Below, piece after piece: positions 24,056 to 32,265 of a stretch of DNA of 59,770 nt. Both the position numbers and the translations under genes were made by a program. Source of the stretch: a virus. The notes under the pieces were generated by a model, which saw only the letters and a program-made list of their open reading frames with translations, did not search any database and had not been told where the DNA came from. The stretch spans positions 1 through 59,770 of the IMG/VR virus record IMGVR_UViG_3300042691_021558, one strand, 5' to 3'. The first letter of the stretch is position 1. Every line of letters starts with the position of its first letter.

Positions 24056-24348
24056 TTTGATTGTTTTATAACTGTTACGTTTAACCCTTGATCTCGCAAG
24101 TCATCACATATATCAAGACATAAATCATATGCATCTACAAATACCGAACATTGCTTGTTGTTATGTGTAATTGTAGCACACTGAACTGCTTGATAATAAT
24201 TGTGGCCGCAGATTTCAATTAGGCAATCGACTACATGCTCGACTGTATTTACGGCATCATCCATCAATACTACTTGATACTGGCCCCGTCTCTTTGTTAA
24301 TTTTTTCTGTGACATCTCTGATGATTGCTGCTTGTTCCCAAAACTCAT
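24052..24348 (-). CDS. ClpS-like adaptor protein, about 98 aa
   Basis: The ClpS family delivers N-end-rule substrates to ClpA/ClpC proteases. The core is clear: QYQVVLMDDAVNTVEHVVDC, then LIEICGHNYYQAVQCATITH and NNKQCSVFVDAYDLCLDIC, in the order and spacing of bacterial ClpS (beta-alpha-beta with the DD-N-T and His-containing motifs). The start is uncertain (ATG at 24360, 24348 or 24315); all overlap the UvrB/C-like 77-aa gene. A phage ClpS could redirect host ClpAP toward other targets. No Clp ATPase or protease gene is seen here. Confidence 0.75.
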   Translation of the reverse strand: MSFGNKQQSSEMSQKKLTKRRGQYQVVLMDDAVNTVEHVVDCLIEICGHNYYQAVQCATITHNNKQCSVFVDAYDLCLDICDDLRDQGLNVTVIKQSK

Positions 24349-24490
24349 TTTCTTTTGCATAATTTAAAGAATCGTTTAAAAATCTTAGTTTCCGATCCAT
24401 GTTCCATTGGCCTGGCCATTCCCACTTGTTTGTGGACATGACGTTAATAGATTTAATGAATACTGTGTCTATAAAATTCTTTGTTTCCAT
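24257..24490 (-). CDS. small protein with UvrB/UvrC-like motif, 77 aa
   Basis: METKNFIDTVFIKSINVMST, then RKLRFLNDSLNYAKENEFWE and QAAIIRDVTEKINK, which fits the UVR motif (UvrB/UvrC interaction motif also found in ClpC-associated proteins such as McsA). It overlaps the ClpS start region heavily in another frame. The UVR motif and the ClpS neighbour both point toward Clp-type proteases, but that link is inference. Confidence 0.55.
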   Translation of the reverse strand: METKNFIDTVFIKSINVMSTNKWEWPGQWNMDRKLRFLNDSLNYAKENEFWEQAAIIRDVTEKINKETGPVSSSIDG

Positions 24491-24541
24491 ACTATATTAT
24501 ATGAAATTATTTTGTGGTATCCAAATTGATAACTAATCAGA

Positions 24542-24868
24542 TTATTTGCTGTTCCGAATGATCAACTCACCTAAAACTTCTAATCGACCTACTTCTCGTT
24601 GAAACTCGATTTGAGTCATGGAAGTAGATATTTTCTTGTAGGTAGCATCATATTCTTTTTTTGCGGCTTCTAAATCAAATTTACCTTCTGCAGCCCGTTT
24701 GTAGTATGGCAGTTTTACTTTGAAATGGTGCCATGTTAGTAGAGCTAACCCGCCTTTCTTTTTTGCATTGTCAGAAATCTTTTCTGCACCAGACTCGCGG
24801 GTGTCAGCAAATGATTCAAAAGTATCTGGTTTGTCTTTTGCTTCAAAAAGTAAATTACGTAGTTTCAT
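24542..24868 (-). CDS. hypothetical protein with LxE N-terminus, 108 aa
   Basis: MKLRNLLFEAKDKPDTFESF: a short leader ending in LFE|A like other virion-associated genes nearby, then a basic helical domain (KKGGLALLTWHHFKVKLPYY). The segment after residue 35 reads as a compact alpha-helical protein, common in T4-like virion genes. Function unknown. Confidence 0.6.
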   Translation of the reverse strand: MKLRNLLFEAKDKPDTFESFADTRESGAEKISDNAKKKGGLALLTWHHFKVKLPYYKRAAEGKFDLEAAKKEYDATYKKISTSMTQIEFQREVGRLEVLGELIIRNSK

Positions 24869-24880
24869 ATTAATAAATAT

Positions 24881-25519
24881 TTACTTGTTTGGTTTCTCCG
24901 GTTTGAATTCAGTTATATATGAATAATCTGTTTCATATCCAGATTTACCTTCAACTGAATAAACTGTCATATCAATTTTATATCCTGGATTTTTGTCAAT
25001 TCGTTTATACGTCCAAGCAGTATCGATCCATATGATGCGGTTGTTAGGATATATAAAGTAGTTGCCATTATCCATTTTGAATACATGTCCACATTTGTGT
25101 TCTGGAGTTTCAGAGAAGTTTGTGTCTAACACGTTTCGATTTTCATGTGACCAATCCAGAGTGAATAAATATACACCCTGGCGTTTTACACCTGTTATGG
25201 AAATTAAATCTGCTCGTAACCCGGATAATCGCTCTCGTACTTGCACATCAATGTATGATGAAAAACAGTCCCAATAAACATGTTCTGTTAGTGGTAATCG
25301 TTCTGCATCTTTTCGCCATGCAAATGCATTAATGGGCCTTCTAGTCCAATTGACTCCATTTTCTAAGAATGCCTCAAATAATGGAGTTCTTTTTTGAATA
25401 GATGCAACACTGTGCACATCTGCGGCTGTGAATTCACCATGACCTTTTTCATGGTTAAATAAAAACTCATTTCGTATATAACATGTTAGAGTTGGAACAT
25501 TTGCGTTTAAATACGCCAT
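24881..25519 (-). CDS. hypothetical protein, 212 aa
   Basis: MAYLNANVPTLTCYIRNEFL: soluble, aromatic-rich, probably beta-rich throughout (VYWDCFSSYIDVQVRERLSG; KMDNGNYFIYPNNRIIWIDT). No signal peptide or catalytic motif recognised. It lies between two genes of virion type, which makes a structural or DNA-packaging role possible but unproven. Confidence 0.65.
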   Translation of the reverse strand: MAYLNANVPTLTCYIRNEFLFNHEKGHGEFTAADVHSVASIQKRTPLFEAFLENGVNWTRRPINAFAWRKDAERLPLTEHVYWDCFSSYIDVQVRERLSGLRADLISITGVKRQGVYLFTLDWSHENRNVLDTNFSETPEHKCGHVFKMDNGNYFIYPNNRIIWIDTAWTYKRIDKNPGYKIDMTVYSVEGKSGYETDYSYITEFKPEKPNK

Positions 25520-25524
25520 ATAAC

Positions 25525-26004
25525 TTATTTTTTATGTTTAAAATATTGAACTTCCCGTTCATGTTCCTCCGCGGCTGATTTAGAATCAAATGTTCCTAAG
25601 TTTTTACCTGCGTGGCTGTATAAGCGATATCCGGATTTTACTTTGCGAATAATCTCACGAATAAAGTTTTTCATTTCAGCTTGATTGTTAAGCGTAACTG
25701 GTACGAATTGTGGTTGCTGTGAATTGTATGCATCATCATTGCTATGTTGCATTCCCTTAGGACTTGTTTGCAACGAATTCATGATGAATCCACCAACTTC
25801 TTCTACATCGTCTTTGGATGTTGCAATATGATCTACTGCCCACCCATGTCCATTAGAAAGAATTCGATCTACCTGAGCCGGATCCATTTGCAACAATGCA
25901 TCTACCGATTTTTTGATAGTCTTTAAGTTTTCAAAAAACATGTAATTGCTAGTGTTGGTATAATCCATTTCAGAGTTACAACCACATTCGTTCAGTCGTT
26001 TCAT
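25525..26004 (-). CDS. hypothetical virion-type protein, 159 aa
   Basis: Start at 26004 (MKRLNECGCNSEMDYTNTSN) follows the holin-like gene's stop by 1 nt; the longer frame to 26040 overlaps that gene and is rejected. MKRLNE fits the (L/I)xE leader pattern. Later parts are acidic helical with a basic C-terminus (GYRLYSHAGKNLGTFDSKSA...), which reads like a short beta hairpin near residue 130. Function unknown. Confidence 0.6.
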   Translation of the reverse strand: MKRLNECGCNSEMDYTNTSNYMFFENLKTIKKSVDALLQMDPAQVDRILSNGHGWAVDHIATSKDDVEEVGGFIMNSLQTSPKGMQHSNDDAYNSQQPQFVPVTLNNQAEMKNFIREIIRKVKSGYRLYSHAGKNLGTFDSKSAAEEHEREVQYFKHKK

Positions 26005-26005
26005 G

Positions 26006-26176
26006 TTATGCCTTTTTAGCAACGATAGACCAAATTGCACCCGTAAGTGTCATTGCTCCACCAACAATCTCAGTTACTACAGTTTCGTCAACTAAACCTT
26101 TCATCACGAAGATACCTCCGACAAAAGTTAATGCGTGACGAACAATTCCTAGAATTTGTTCTTTTGTAAGTTTCAT
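26006..26176 (-). CDS. small holin-like membrane protein (Pam3-gp28 type), 56 aa
   Basis: MKLTKEQILGIVRHALTFVG: two hydrophobic helices (about 8-27 GIVRHALTFVGGIFVMKG and 33-52 EIVGGAMTLTGAIWSIV) and a Lys-rich end (AKKA). The pattern RH-x-LT-x-x-GG ... GA-x-x-TL-x-x-x-WS is that of the Pam3-gp28 family of putative holins. The class B promoter-like element at 26185 lies just upstream. It is a candidate holin or antiholin, separate from the main cassette at 33.9 kb. Confidence 0.65.
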   Translation of the reverse strand: MKLTKEQILGIVRHALTFVGGIFVMKGLVDETVVTEIVGGAMTLTGAIWSIVAKKA

Positions 26177-26184
26177 ATTGTTCC

Positions 26185-26200
26185 TTTATTATAAATATCA
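26185..26200 (-). promoter_or_regulatory. AT-rich promoter-like element, class B
   Basis: The minus strand reads TGATATTTATAATAAA, 8 nt before the holin-like gene start. The same ATATTTATAATAAA core appears near 30856 and 51718. Confidence 0.5.
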
Positions 26201-26800
26201 TTATGATTTCTTTAGCTGCAATACAACGTTAATACCATATACTGCAGACGTAGTTGCACTTTCTCGAAGTTGAATATTAATTAAATCACCGAGTAATACA
26301 TCTATTGCCGAATTGCTTACAGCTTTATCGACAAATGAGGTAAGATCTAAACCAGCAGCAACTTGACCTACAACAGTACCATTTTTTGCTATACTAACTT
26401 TGACATCTGCAGCGCCTTGAGTCGTAGTATATGATGTAGCGCTACCCGACACAATAACACCAGTAAATGGTGCAAATATTCCTATTCGGTTAGCAGTTGG
26501 ATATGGCGCTGTTGGAACGCCTCCTATATAGTTAATGCTACCAGAAGTAGTATTTGTTTTCATTGAATGAAAAAATGTAAGAGTCATATACTCTGCAGCC
26601 CCAGCTGCATTCACTGCATATGATGCAGTTGTTGCAAATGATGCTGTGCCTAACAATGTCCCGGTAAATGATCCTGTAAATGATCCGCTAGCTATAACGG
26701 TATCAGTGCTACCTCCACTTAATGCATCAATCGATCTAGTTACATGTGCTGCTTGTATAGTACCACCGTCGGTAATACCTGTTTTATTTATTATCGCCAT
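26201..26800 (-). CDS. putative fibre or head-decoration protein, 199 aa
   Basis: Starts MAIINKTGITDGGTIQ and continues with Ser/Thr/Gly-rich repeats (ASGSFTGSFTGTLLGTASFA; TTASYAVNAAG), followed by a beta-rich domain of about 120 residues. Low charge, many Ala/Gly/Thr: typical of trimeric phage fibre or decoration proteins. A shared ASYAV-like repeat is common in Bacteroidota phage fibres. It overlaps the upstream small gene and precedes the holin-like gene. Confidence 0.65.
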   Translation of the reverse strand: MAIINKTGITDGGTIQAAHVTRSIDALSGGSTDTVIASGSFTGSFTGTLLGTASFATTASYAVNAAGAAEYMTLTFFHSMKTNTTSGSINYIGGVPTAPYPTANRIGIFAPFTGVIVSGSATSYTTTQGAADVKVSIAKNGTVVGQVAAGLDLTSFVDKAVSNSAIDVLLGDLINIQLRESATTSAVYGINVVLQLKKS

Positions 26801-26978
26801 TGTCTATGTTCCTTTTTTTATATATCGGCCAATTTTTTGTTTGTTCGTTTAACCAGGCCTGTCGATCATCACACCCACAATCTTCATCTAGTATCTGTGC
26901 AATTCGTTTTGCTAGCTGATCTAATCCTGTTGCAACAGTTATTTTTTTAATATCGTCGCCTAAGCCTTTACTTTGCAT
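26784..26978 (-). CDS. small conserved phage protein (SKGLGD...DCGCD type), 64 aa
   Basis: Start at 26978 has a Shine-Dalgarno GGAGG 5 nt upstream; the codons up to 26990 are rejected. The sequence MQSKGLGDDIKKITVATGLD ... ILDEDCGCDDRQAWLNE is a pattern I know from short proteins of Bacteroidota phages. It contains a Cys pair. Function unknown. Overlaps both neighbours. Confidence 0.6.
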   Translation of the reverse strand: MQSKGLGDDIKKITVATGLDQLAKRIAQILDEDCGCDDRQAWLNEQTKNWPIYKKRNIDNGDNK

Positions 26979-28326
26979 CAATTCCTCCATTGTTCATTGA
27001 GTTTCTAAGTTGCATGATCATTGTTTGATACTGAGCCGTTTGTGGTATTTCAAACACAGTTCGTCCTGGAAACTGATAATCATGTTCTGGATGCATCATT
27101 AGCATATGACCCGTTTCATCAATTCCTAACACAGGATGTGCTACTTCACGCATTGTGATCGCCCCGGTTGGAGTTGGTATCATGGTGCAGAAGCCTGGAT
27201 GTTTCCATTGTCCTTCTGGATCAATTACTCCGCCTGTTTTTCGTATAACATTGGCCCAACCTTTAAGGTCTAATGGTCGTTTGCGCGTAACATGCAAAAC
27301 CAATGATTCTGTTATTTCTTTTTCATCGTCTGATTTTAGGAAGGCAGATGGCATAATATGTTTATCCATTTTGAGTGCCTTTGCTAGTATTGCTACTAAA
27401 CTACCACCTGGCATAATTGCTACTGTAGTTAGTCCTAACAGTTTCACCACATCTTTCATTTGGTTACGAACCCATGCCCATTCTTCCGAAGTTAGTTTCT
27501 CACCGTTAATATGACGAAGCAGCATCACCATGGCTTGTTTGGTTTCATCTTTCTCAGTACGCATTGCCGAAATAAAGTGTTTTACTTTATCCTTTGCTTT
27601 GTTAACTGTGTCAGCCATATTGATTTCATTTAAAGAACTTTCTAACGCAAGTTGACCCATTGTAATCTTTTTTTCAAGGTTCTTTAAACGTTCGATATAT
27701 CCTTTATTACGTAGATGTTTGAATGCCATGTTTTCCACCGAATACTCGCCTTCTGCTTCTAAACCAGTTTGGCGAAGATGCTGGAGTCGTTGTGTGATGT
27801 TTTTAATTTTTTGTTCTATGTGTGGATCCGTCTCTTTGAGTGAATCAATATCGTATTCGTATGGTTCTGCTTTTTGTTGAATGGCTCCATCATCTACAGT
27901 AACAGTGTCGGAGGCTGGTTTGCGTATCCATTTATCACGTAGCACGGAATATATTCCTACTGATGAATGCAAGTCCTCATTTGAATCTTGGGCATACAAC
28001 TCAATGTTCATGCCTTTATATGTTAAAGGGTGTGTAGTGTTCCATATGCTTTTCTTTGCATGCATATAATTTTTAACTATGTGTAGATTGTCTCCAATTT
28101 CTAAATAGTTAATAACAACATGCAAATCAATATCACTATGTTCCGTCCAATTGTAATTAGCACTACTACCGATGATTATAACATCATGGATATCACAACG
28201 TACTTCTAAGAAATTGTAAAATGCTTTTGCAATTTTCATGAACCCAACACGAAGCTTGGGATGAAGTTTGTCTCCATCCCAAAGCTTTGGATTAAGTGTG
28301 CTATGTGTTTGATATTCGGTTATCAT
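26968..28326 (-). CDS. nucleotidyltransferase - LETM1-like fusion protein, 452 aa
   Basis: Begins MITEYQTHSTLNPK. Residues about 40-140 form a nucleotidyltransferase-like domain with IIGSSANYNWTEHSDIDLHV (GS-x-(n)-D-x-D motif). Residues about 230-310 contain a LETM1-like region (LTSEEWAWVRNQMKDVVKLL; VAIMPGGSLVAILAKALKMD, ending MPSAF). A third domain of about 115 residues follows. (L/I)xE sites (SLNE|I at about 230; EITE|S at about 325) sit at both domain junctions. Likely an injected virion protein processed by a prohead protease; the catalytic activity is not demonstrated. Confidence 0.7.
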   Translation of the reverse strand: MITEYQTHSTLNPKLWDGDKLHPKLRVGFMKIAKAFYNFLEVRCDIHDVIIIGSSANYNWTEHSDIDLHVVINYLEIGDNLHIVKNYMHAKKSIWNTTHPLTYKGMNIELYAQDSNEDLHSSVGIYSVLRDKWIRKPASDTVTVDDGAIQQKAEPYEYDIDSLKETDPHIEQKIKNITQRLQHLRQTGLEAEGEYSVENMAFKHLRNKGYIERLKNLEKKITMGQLALESSLNEINMADTVNKAKDKVKHFISAMRTEKDETKQAMVMLLRHINGEKLTSEEWAWVRNQMKDVVKLLGLTTVAIMPGGSLVAILAKALKMDKHIMPSAFLKSDDEKEITESLVLHVTRKRPLDLKGWANVIRKTGGVIDPEGQWKHPGFCTMIPTPTGAITMREVAHPVLGIDETGHMLMMHPEHDYQFPGRTVFEIPQTAQYQTMIMQLRNSMNNGGIDAK

Positions 28327-28328
28327 TG

Positions 28329-30842
28329 TTATTTCGTATTAGTAGCAGTCGGTGTAGCAAACTTAACTTTTTCAACATTACCTTTTTCATCTCGTGTTAC
28401 AAAATCATAATCGCCTGGATCAGATTTATATACTGGTAATGTTTTTGATGCTATTTTATCCGTTCCTTCTACGGCGCCTTTTATTACTGGTTTAACATAT
28501 GAGTTATACATGTTTCGTACCGCATTAAATGATCCAAATGCCCATGCTAATAATGATACAATGAATCCTTGTCGCTGGTCTCGGTTTTCGGTATACACGC
28601 CAGTTTTTTCTAGTAAATCTTGAAATTCATTGTAAATTACATCTAATGCTTTTGGTCTAGCAAACAATCGTTTTATAACATACAACATCATCTCAATTGC
28701 TTTAAAGAGCCAACTCAGCCACGCACCGCCATTCGTACTTAGCCATTTCATTGGTGATTCAAACAGTGGATCTAAAATCCCGGAAGATCTCCAATCATAC
28801 TTGAATGTTCCAAGTACGCGGCCGGCATCATATGTACGGTGAATTGCGTTTGGTAACAGTGCACAGAATCTAGCCCAAAACGTTTTTGTATATTCGACAA
28901 AAATTAAATTACCTGTATTAATTGTTTCTTTAATAAATTGGTTGGTCCAAAGTCGTTGTGCTTCTTTACCTACTACGCTACCGCCTACTGTTTTTGTAGC
29001 CATGAACAATGGAACGATTATTTTCTTGTAAATTTCATCACCTTTACCAGAGTTGATAGTTTTTGCAATTGCACCCCAAATCTCAGCATCGATATTTTTA
29101 GTAGTAGTATTCAATAAATCTGCAGGTAGTCCCAATGTTCGAAGCATGTTTATATTTACAGCACCGCCTGGTAATCTAAATGCTGCCGTTTTAATCCATG
29201 TTGTTATAGAATCTCTGTTTTTATTTAAAATATTAAACAATATCGTTCTACCGCCAGGCGTATTTAACACTGATGCTAAGAATACATCCGGACGTTTTCT
29301 ACATAAAACCGTAAATGAGTTTACCATGTTCGAGGCTACCGAATCCCATACTTTTTTTGGAAGCATTGCAACAACATTTCCCCATACTTTTCCTAACATG
29401 GTTGGGGCAGTGTTTTTGAAGAATTTAGATGTAGCAAGTAAAATTTCTTTTTTATTTTTTTTGCTATATGTTTTAACCGCAGTAGCTAAAAATACTTCAT
29501 CCGCACCTTCTTCTGCAATTTTTAATAATCGTTCTGATTTAGCTGCGTTAATAAGAGCCCAGTTTTGGAATGCATCGCCATACCGTAATACCAACTGTTC
29601 TCCAATTCTCGATAACGCAGCATTTGTTGCCCGAAAACCTTTTACAAAATTTAATAATAATTGTTTTAAGTTTTTTATTTTAGCTAGTTTGCTAAACTTT
29701 TTAATAAATTCTTTTACATTTTTACGTTGGCGTGCATTTGTTCTCCACATTTCTAGGAATGCTTCTTCTGATTTCATTGCTGCTTGTATCGCTTCTGGTC
29801 CAACTTTACCACCAAATTTTACCGCTGCTATAAGTCGTTTACTACCTAACTTAATGATACTACCAGCAAATGGAATAACCGCAATCATTGATAAGCATCC
29901 TTCTAATTTGCGGCCGCGAATGAAATAAGCAATTCCATTAAGTAAATCAATTATATCACCATATCCTGGAATTAATCCTGCCCAATCCAATATAGACTGT
30001 ATGGTATCTTTTACTTGTTCTAATGGTTTATCGGATATATCTTCAAATCCACGTGCTGAACGCTTATATAAATTTGGATCTTTAAGTCCATGTCCTGCTA
30101 TTAAAAAGAATCTTTTAATCCACCCGGATTCCTTATACACATCAAATTCACCAGATTTTACATCATCGGTTAAGTTAAATATTAAATTTTTACCTTTTTT
30201 ATAAATGTATCCGAATACTTGTCCGCCTGGATTACTTATTTGAATTTTATTTCCAGTTAGCTTCCATTTGAATTTAGTACTAGTACTTAAATCTGGTCGC
30301 ATATAAACATATCCGTCAGATTGGAAATGAAACAATGTTCCTGATTTTAAATCTGCGGCATACACCGGGACTTGCCAGTTATACGAGTTTACCGCAGCAT
30401 TCGTTAAACGTCCTGCATTGTTTGGAGATAATTTATCTGTACGGAATACTTGGGTTTTAAACAATTGCTCTGCTGGGGCTAAATTCTCTGGCCATGGTTT
30501 TAACTTTTTACTCGCAATTATCTTATCCATTTCTTTTTCGTTTTTCGTTAAGAATGAATTAGGCCCCATTTGTGTAGGGAATACTCGTAAATTTGGATCT
30601 GGCTTTAACGGATCAAATGTTGTTTTTTGTGTTACAAGTTTTGTTAGTGAATCTTCTTCCCGGGCAGTTAATAATTGTTCACTTAAAACTGCATCTTTTT
30701 GAAAAGCTTCGCGGAGCACTGCTTCTATAGTTAACTCATTCTGAAGAGCTGATGTATTAGTGTCTGTCGGTGTAGGTTTGATATCACGAAGTATCGCTTC
30801 TCGCAATACAACATCTAACGTAATGTTTGTAGATTGATTCAT
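28329..30842 (-). CDS. large virion-associated protein, 837 aa
   Basis: N-terminal region (residues 1-60) carries repeated LREA/LSE elements (VVLREAILRD; AVLREAFQKDAVLSEQ), like protease-cleaved leaders. Residues about 260-320 contain two hydrophobic stretches (LIPGYGDIIDLLNGIAYFIR; GCLSMIAVIPFAGSIIKLGS), and another lies at about 690-730 (WLSWLFKAIEMMLYVIKRLF). The pattern PGYGD...IPFAG is reminiscent of membrane-interacting or toxin-like regions. A large protein injected with the genome or attached to the head is likely; exact role unknown. It abuts the nucleotidyltransferase-LETM1 gene by 2 nt. Confidence 0.6.
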   Translation of the reverse strand: MNQSTNITLDVVLREAILRDIKPTPTDTNTSALQNELTIEAVLREAFQKDAVLSEQLLTAREEDSLTKLVTQKTTFDPLKPDPNLRVFPTQMGPNSFLTKNEKEMDKIIASKKLKPWPENLAPAEQLFKTQVFRTDKLSPNNAGRLTNAAVNSYNWQVPVYAADLKSGTLFHFQSDGYVYMRPDLSTSTKFKWKLTGNKIQISNPGGQVFGYIYKKGKNLIFNLTDDVKSGEFDVYKESGWIKRFFLIAGHGLKDPNLYKRSARGFEDISDKPLEQVKDTIQSILDWAGLIPGYGDIIDLLNGIAYFIRGRKLEGCLSMIAVIPFAGSIIKLGSKRLIAAVKFGGKVGPEAIQAAMKSEEAFLEMWRTNARQRKNVKEFIKKFSKLAKIKNLKQLLLNFVKGFRATNAALSRIGEQLVLRYGDAFQNWALINAAKSERLLKIAEEGADEVFLATAVKTYSKKNKKEILLATSKFFKNTAPTMLGKVWGNVVAMLPKKVWDSVASNMVNSFTVLCRKRPDVFLASVLNTPGGRTILFNILNKNRDSITTWIKTAAFRLPGGAVNINMLRTLGLPADLLNTTTKNIDAEIWGAIAKTINSGKGDEIYKKIIVPLFMATKTVGGSVVGKEAQRLWTNQFIKETINTGNLIFVEYTKTFWARFCALLPNAIHRTYDAGRVLGTFKYDWRSSGILDPLFESPMKWLSTNGGAWLSWLFKAIEMMLYVIKRLFARPKALDVIYNEFQDLLEKTGVYTENRDQRQGFIVSLLAWAFGSFNAVRNMYNSYVKPVIKGAVEGTDKIASKTLPVYKSDPGDYDFVTRDEKGNVEKVKFATPTATNTK

Positions 30843-30855
30843 ATTATAATTTCCT

Positions 30856-30872
30856 ATTTATTATAAATATCA
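30856..30872 (-). promoter_or_regulatory. AT-rich promoter-like element, class B
   Basis: Minus-strand TGATATTTATAATAAATAG about 14 nt upstream of the 837-aa gene start (ATG at 30842). Same ATATTTATAATAAA core as at 26185 and 51718. Confidence 0.5.
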
Positions 30873-31220
30873 TCATTTCCAAAAGAGCTGTATTAAAATC
30901 AATGCAAATGCTAATCCGAGAGACACTGCTGTTTTTAAATTGATGGCTTCATCCCGGAATACCCAGGTCATGATGGCAAACATAGTAATACCAGTAACAA
31001 ATGAAACAAATCGACCCGGCCAAAATGCACCGTCAAACCCGGTAACTGCAAATCGTGTTGCTTCCATAAACAACCAAGTGATTGGAACACCCATTAGCAT
31101 AAGTGCCCATCGGTATGTTTTAGCCCATGGCCATATTAATGGTCCATTTGTTTGTATCCAAACGAAGCTTTGTCCTACTAAAAAAATTAATATGGAAAAT
31201 ATAATGTATTTATAGTTCAT
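30873..31220 (-). CDS. four-helix membrane protein, 115 aa
   Basis: ATG at 31220 (MNYKYIIFSILIFLVGQSFV) chosen over the longer frame to 31253, whose extra codons lie in a promoter-like stretch. Four hydrophobic segments: about 3-22, 38-55, 72-92 and 95-113. The second is followed by MEATRFAVTG. The protein has the size and shape of small multidrug/EamA-like half proteins, but no family is confirmed. Last gene of the lysis/signalling operon. Confidence 0.65.
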   Translation of the reverse strand: MNYKYIIFSILIFLVGQSFVWIQTNGPLIWPWAKTYRWALMLMGVPITWLFMEATRFAVTGFDGAFWPGRFVSFVTGITMFAIMTWVFRDEAINLKTAVSLGLAFALILIQLFWK

Positions 31221-31258
31221 ATCATATAATATGAAATTTACTACAGAATTCAAAGTAA

Positions 31259-31831
31259 TTATTTATTAGAGTCAGATGCGTATTTAACACCCATGATAGT
31301 GCCGATGATACTAAAAGCATTTGTTAGCAATATACCAAACATATTACTCCACGTGCTACCAATGATCTGAGTATCTTTATTAACAAACAATGCAACCATA
31401 TATATAACGGTAGTTGTGACACCTACTCCGATTATGATAATAAGTGATATACGAACAATTAGATTGATTAACTCGAACTGAGTTCGTTTTTGTATCATGT
31501 CTAAACTGTCCATGGCGGCATCGCGGGCTGTTTCAGCATCACATTTGGATTGTTCTGCATCCGTTGCTGCTTGTTGAAGTTCTATCATCAACTGTTGATT
31601 TTGTTCGTTTGATTCAACTAGTTGTTTGTTTTGATCTTGTATTTGTTTGGTTATTTCTAATCGTTTTCGTCGATTTTCTTTATCGCGGGTTGTGCATGTT
31701 TTTATATATGCATCAAACTCAATATCATCGGTTGAATCAATTAACTTTAGAATGTTGCCTTCTAGAGCTATATTTTTACGGGCATATAACTCAATTAATT
31801 TTTGTTTAGTATTATCATCTAATACTATCAT
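31259..31831 (-). CDS. coiled-coil protein with two C-terminal membrane helices, 190 aa
   Basis: Residues about 45-112 form a long coiled coil (EITKQIQDQNKQLVESNEQN ... AEQSKCDAETARDAAMDSLD). Two membrane segments follow: about 120-146 (LINLIVRISLIIIIGVGVTT) and 158-180 (MFGILLTNAFSIIGTIMGV). The start overlaps the response-regulator stop as ATGA. It is an attractive output partner for the receiver protein upstream, because no other effector is encoded in the operon. That link is inference from gene order. Confidence 0.65.
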   Translation of the reverse strand: MIVLDDNTKQKLIELYARKNIALEGNILKLIDSTDDIEFDAYIKTCTTRDKENRRKRLEITKQIQDQNKQLVESNEQNQQLMIELQQAATDAEQSKCDAETARDAAMDSLDMIQKRTQFELINLIVRISLIIIIGVGVTTTVIYMVALFVNKDTQIIGSTWSNMFGILLTNAFSIIGTIMGVKYASDSNK

Positions 31832-32265
31832 CGATACACTTTAAATGGGGCAGTGCGTGCTTTATACCCGTCATAGTCTGCGCGGAATTGTTCTAAACGA
31901 GGTTCGATATCATCTGACTTAATTATCCAAAACTGTGCGCCGGCTTGAATTGCCTTTGCTTGTTCTTCTGGTTCATTTGATGATGAGATGATTCCAATAA
32001 CCACGTTATTACCATACTCAAAATTAATTTTTCTGATAAGTTCGATACCATCAAACGAACTACCAATAATATTCAAGTCAACAAATACACATTCGGGTTT
32101 ATCGTTAGCATCGCCACTTTGAAACCATTTTTGAAACAGTTTTGCTGCTTCGTCGGAACTATTTAATGAGTTTAAAGACAAACTTATATCGAGCAATGAA
32201 CATGCATCTTCAAATACTAAGTGGAATAAATCTTCATCATCTACCAATAAAATTGAATCAATCAT
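31828..32265 (-). CDS. response-regulator receiver domain protein, 145 aa
   Basis: Single receiver domain without a DNA-binding or other output domain. Key residues: acidic pair D9-D10 (ILLVDDEDLFH), phosphoacceptor D63 (CVFVDLNIIG), Ser motif about S94-S96 (GIISSSNEPE) and Lys116 (FWIIKSDDIE), all in the expected order and spacing. The start overlaps the histidine-kinase stop by 8 nt. It is the probable phosphorylation partner of that kinase. Stand-alone receivers usually act by protein-protein interaction, as in CheY or Spo0F. Confidence 0.85.
   Translation of the reverse strand: MIDSILLVDDEDLFHLVFEDACSLLDISLSLNSLNSSDEAAKLFQKWFQSGDANDKPECVFVDLNIIGSSFDGIELIRKINFEYGNNVVIGIISSSNEPEEQAKAIQAGAQFWIIKSDDIEPRLEQFRADYDGYKARTAPFKVYR

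Noticed and set aside
29053-29928. Plus-strand 291-codon frame inside the 837-aa gene
   Set aside because: It is antisense to a well-formed minus-strand protein, has no ribosome site and reads as low-quality protein; a shadow of the real gene.
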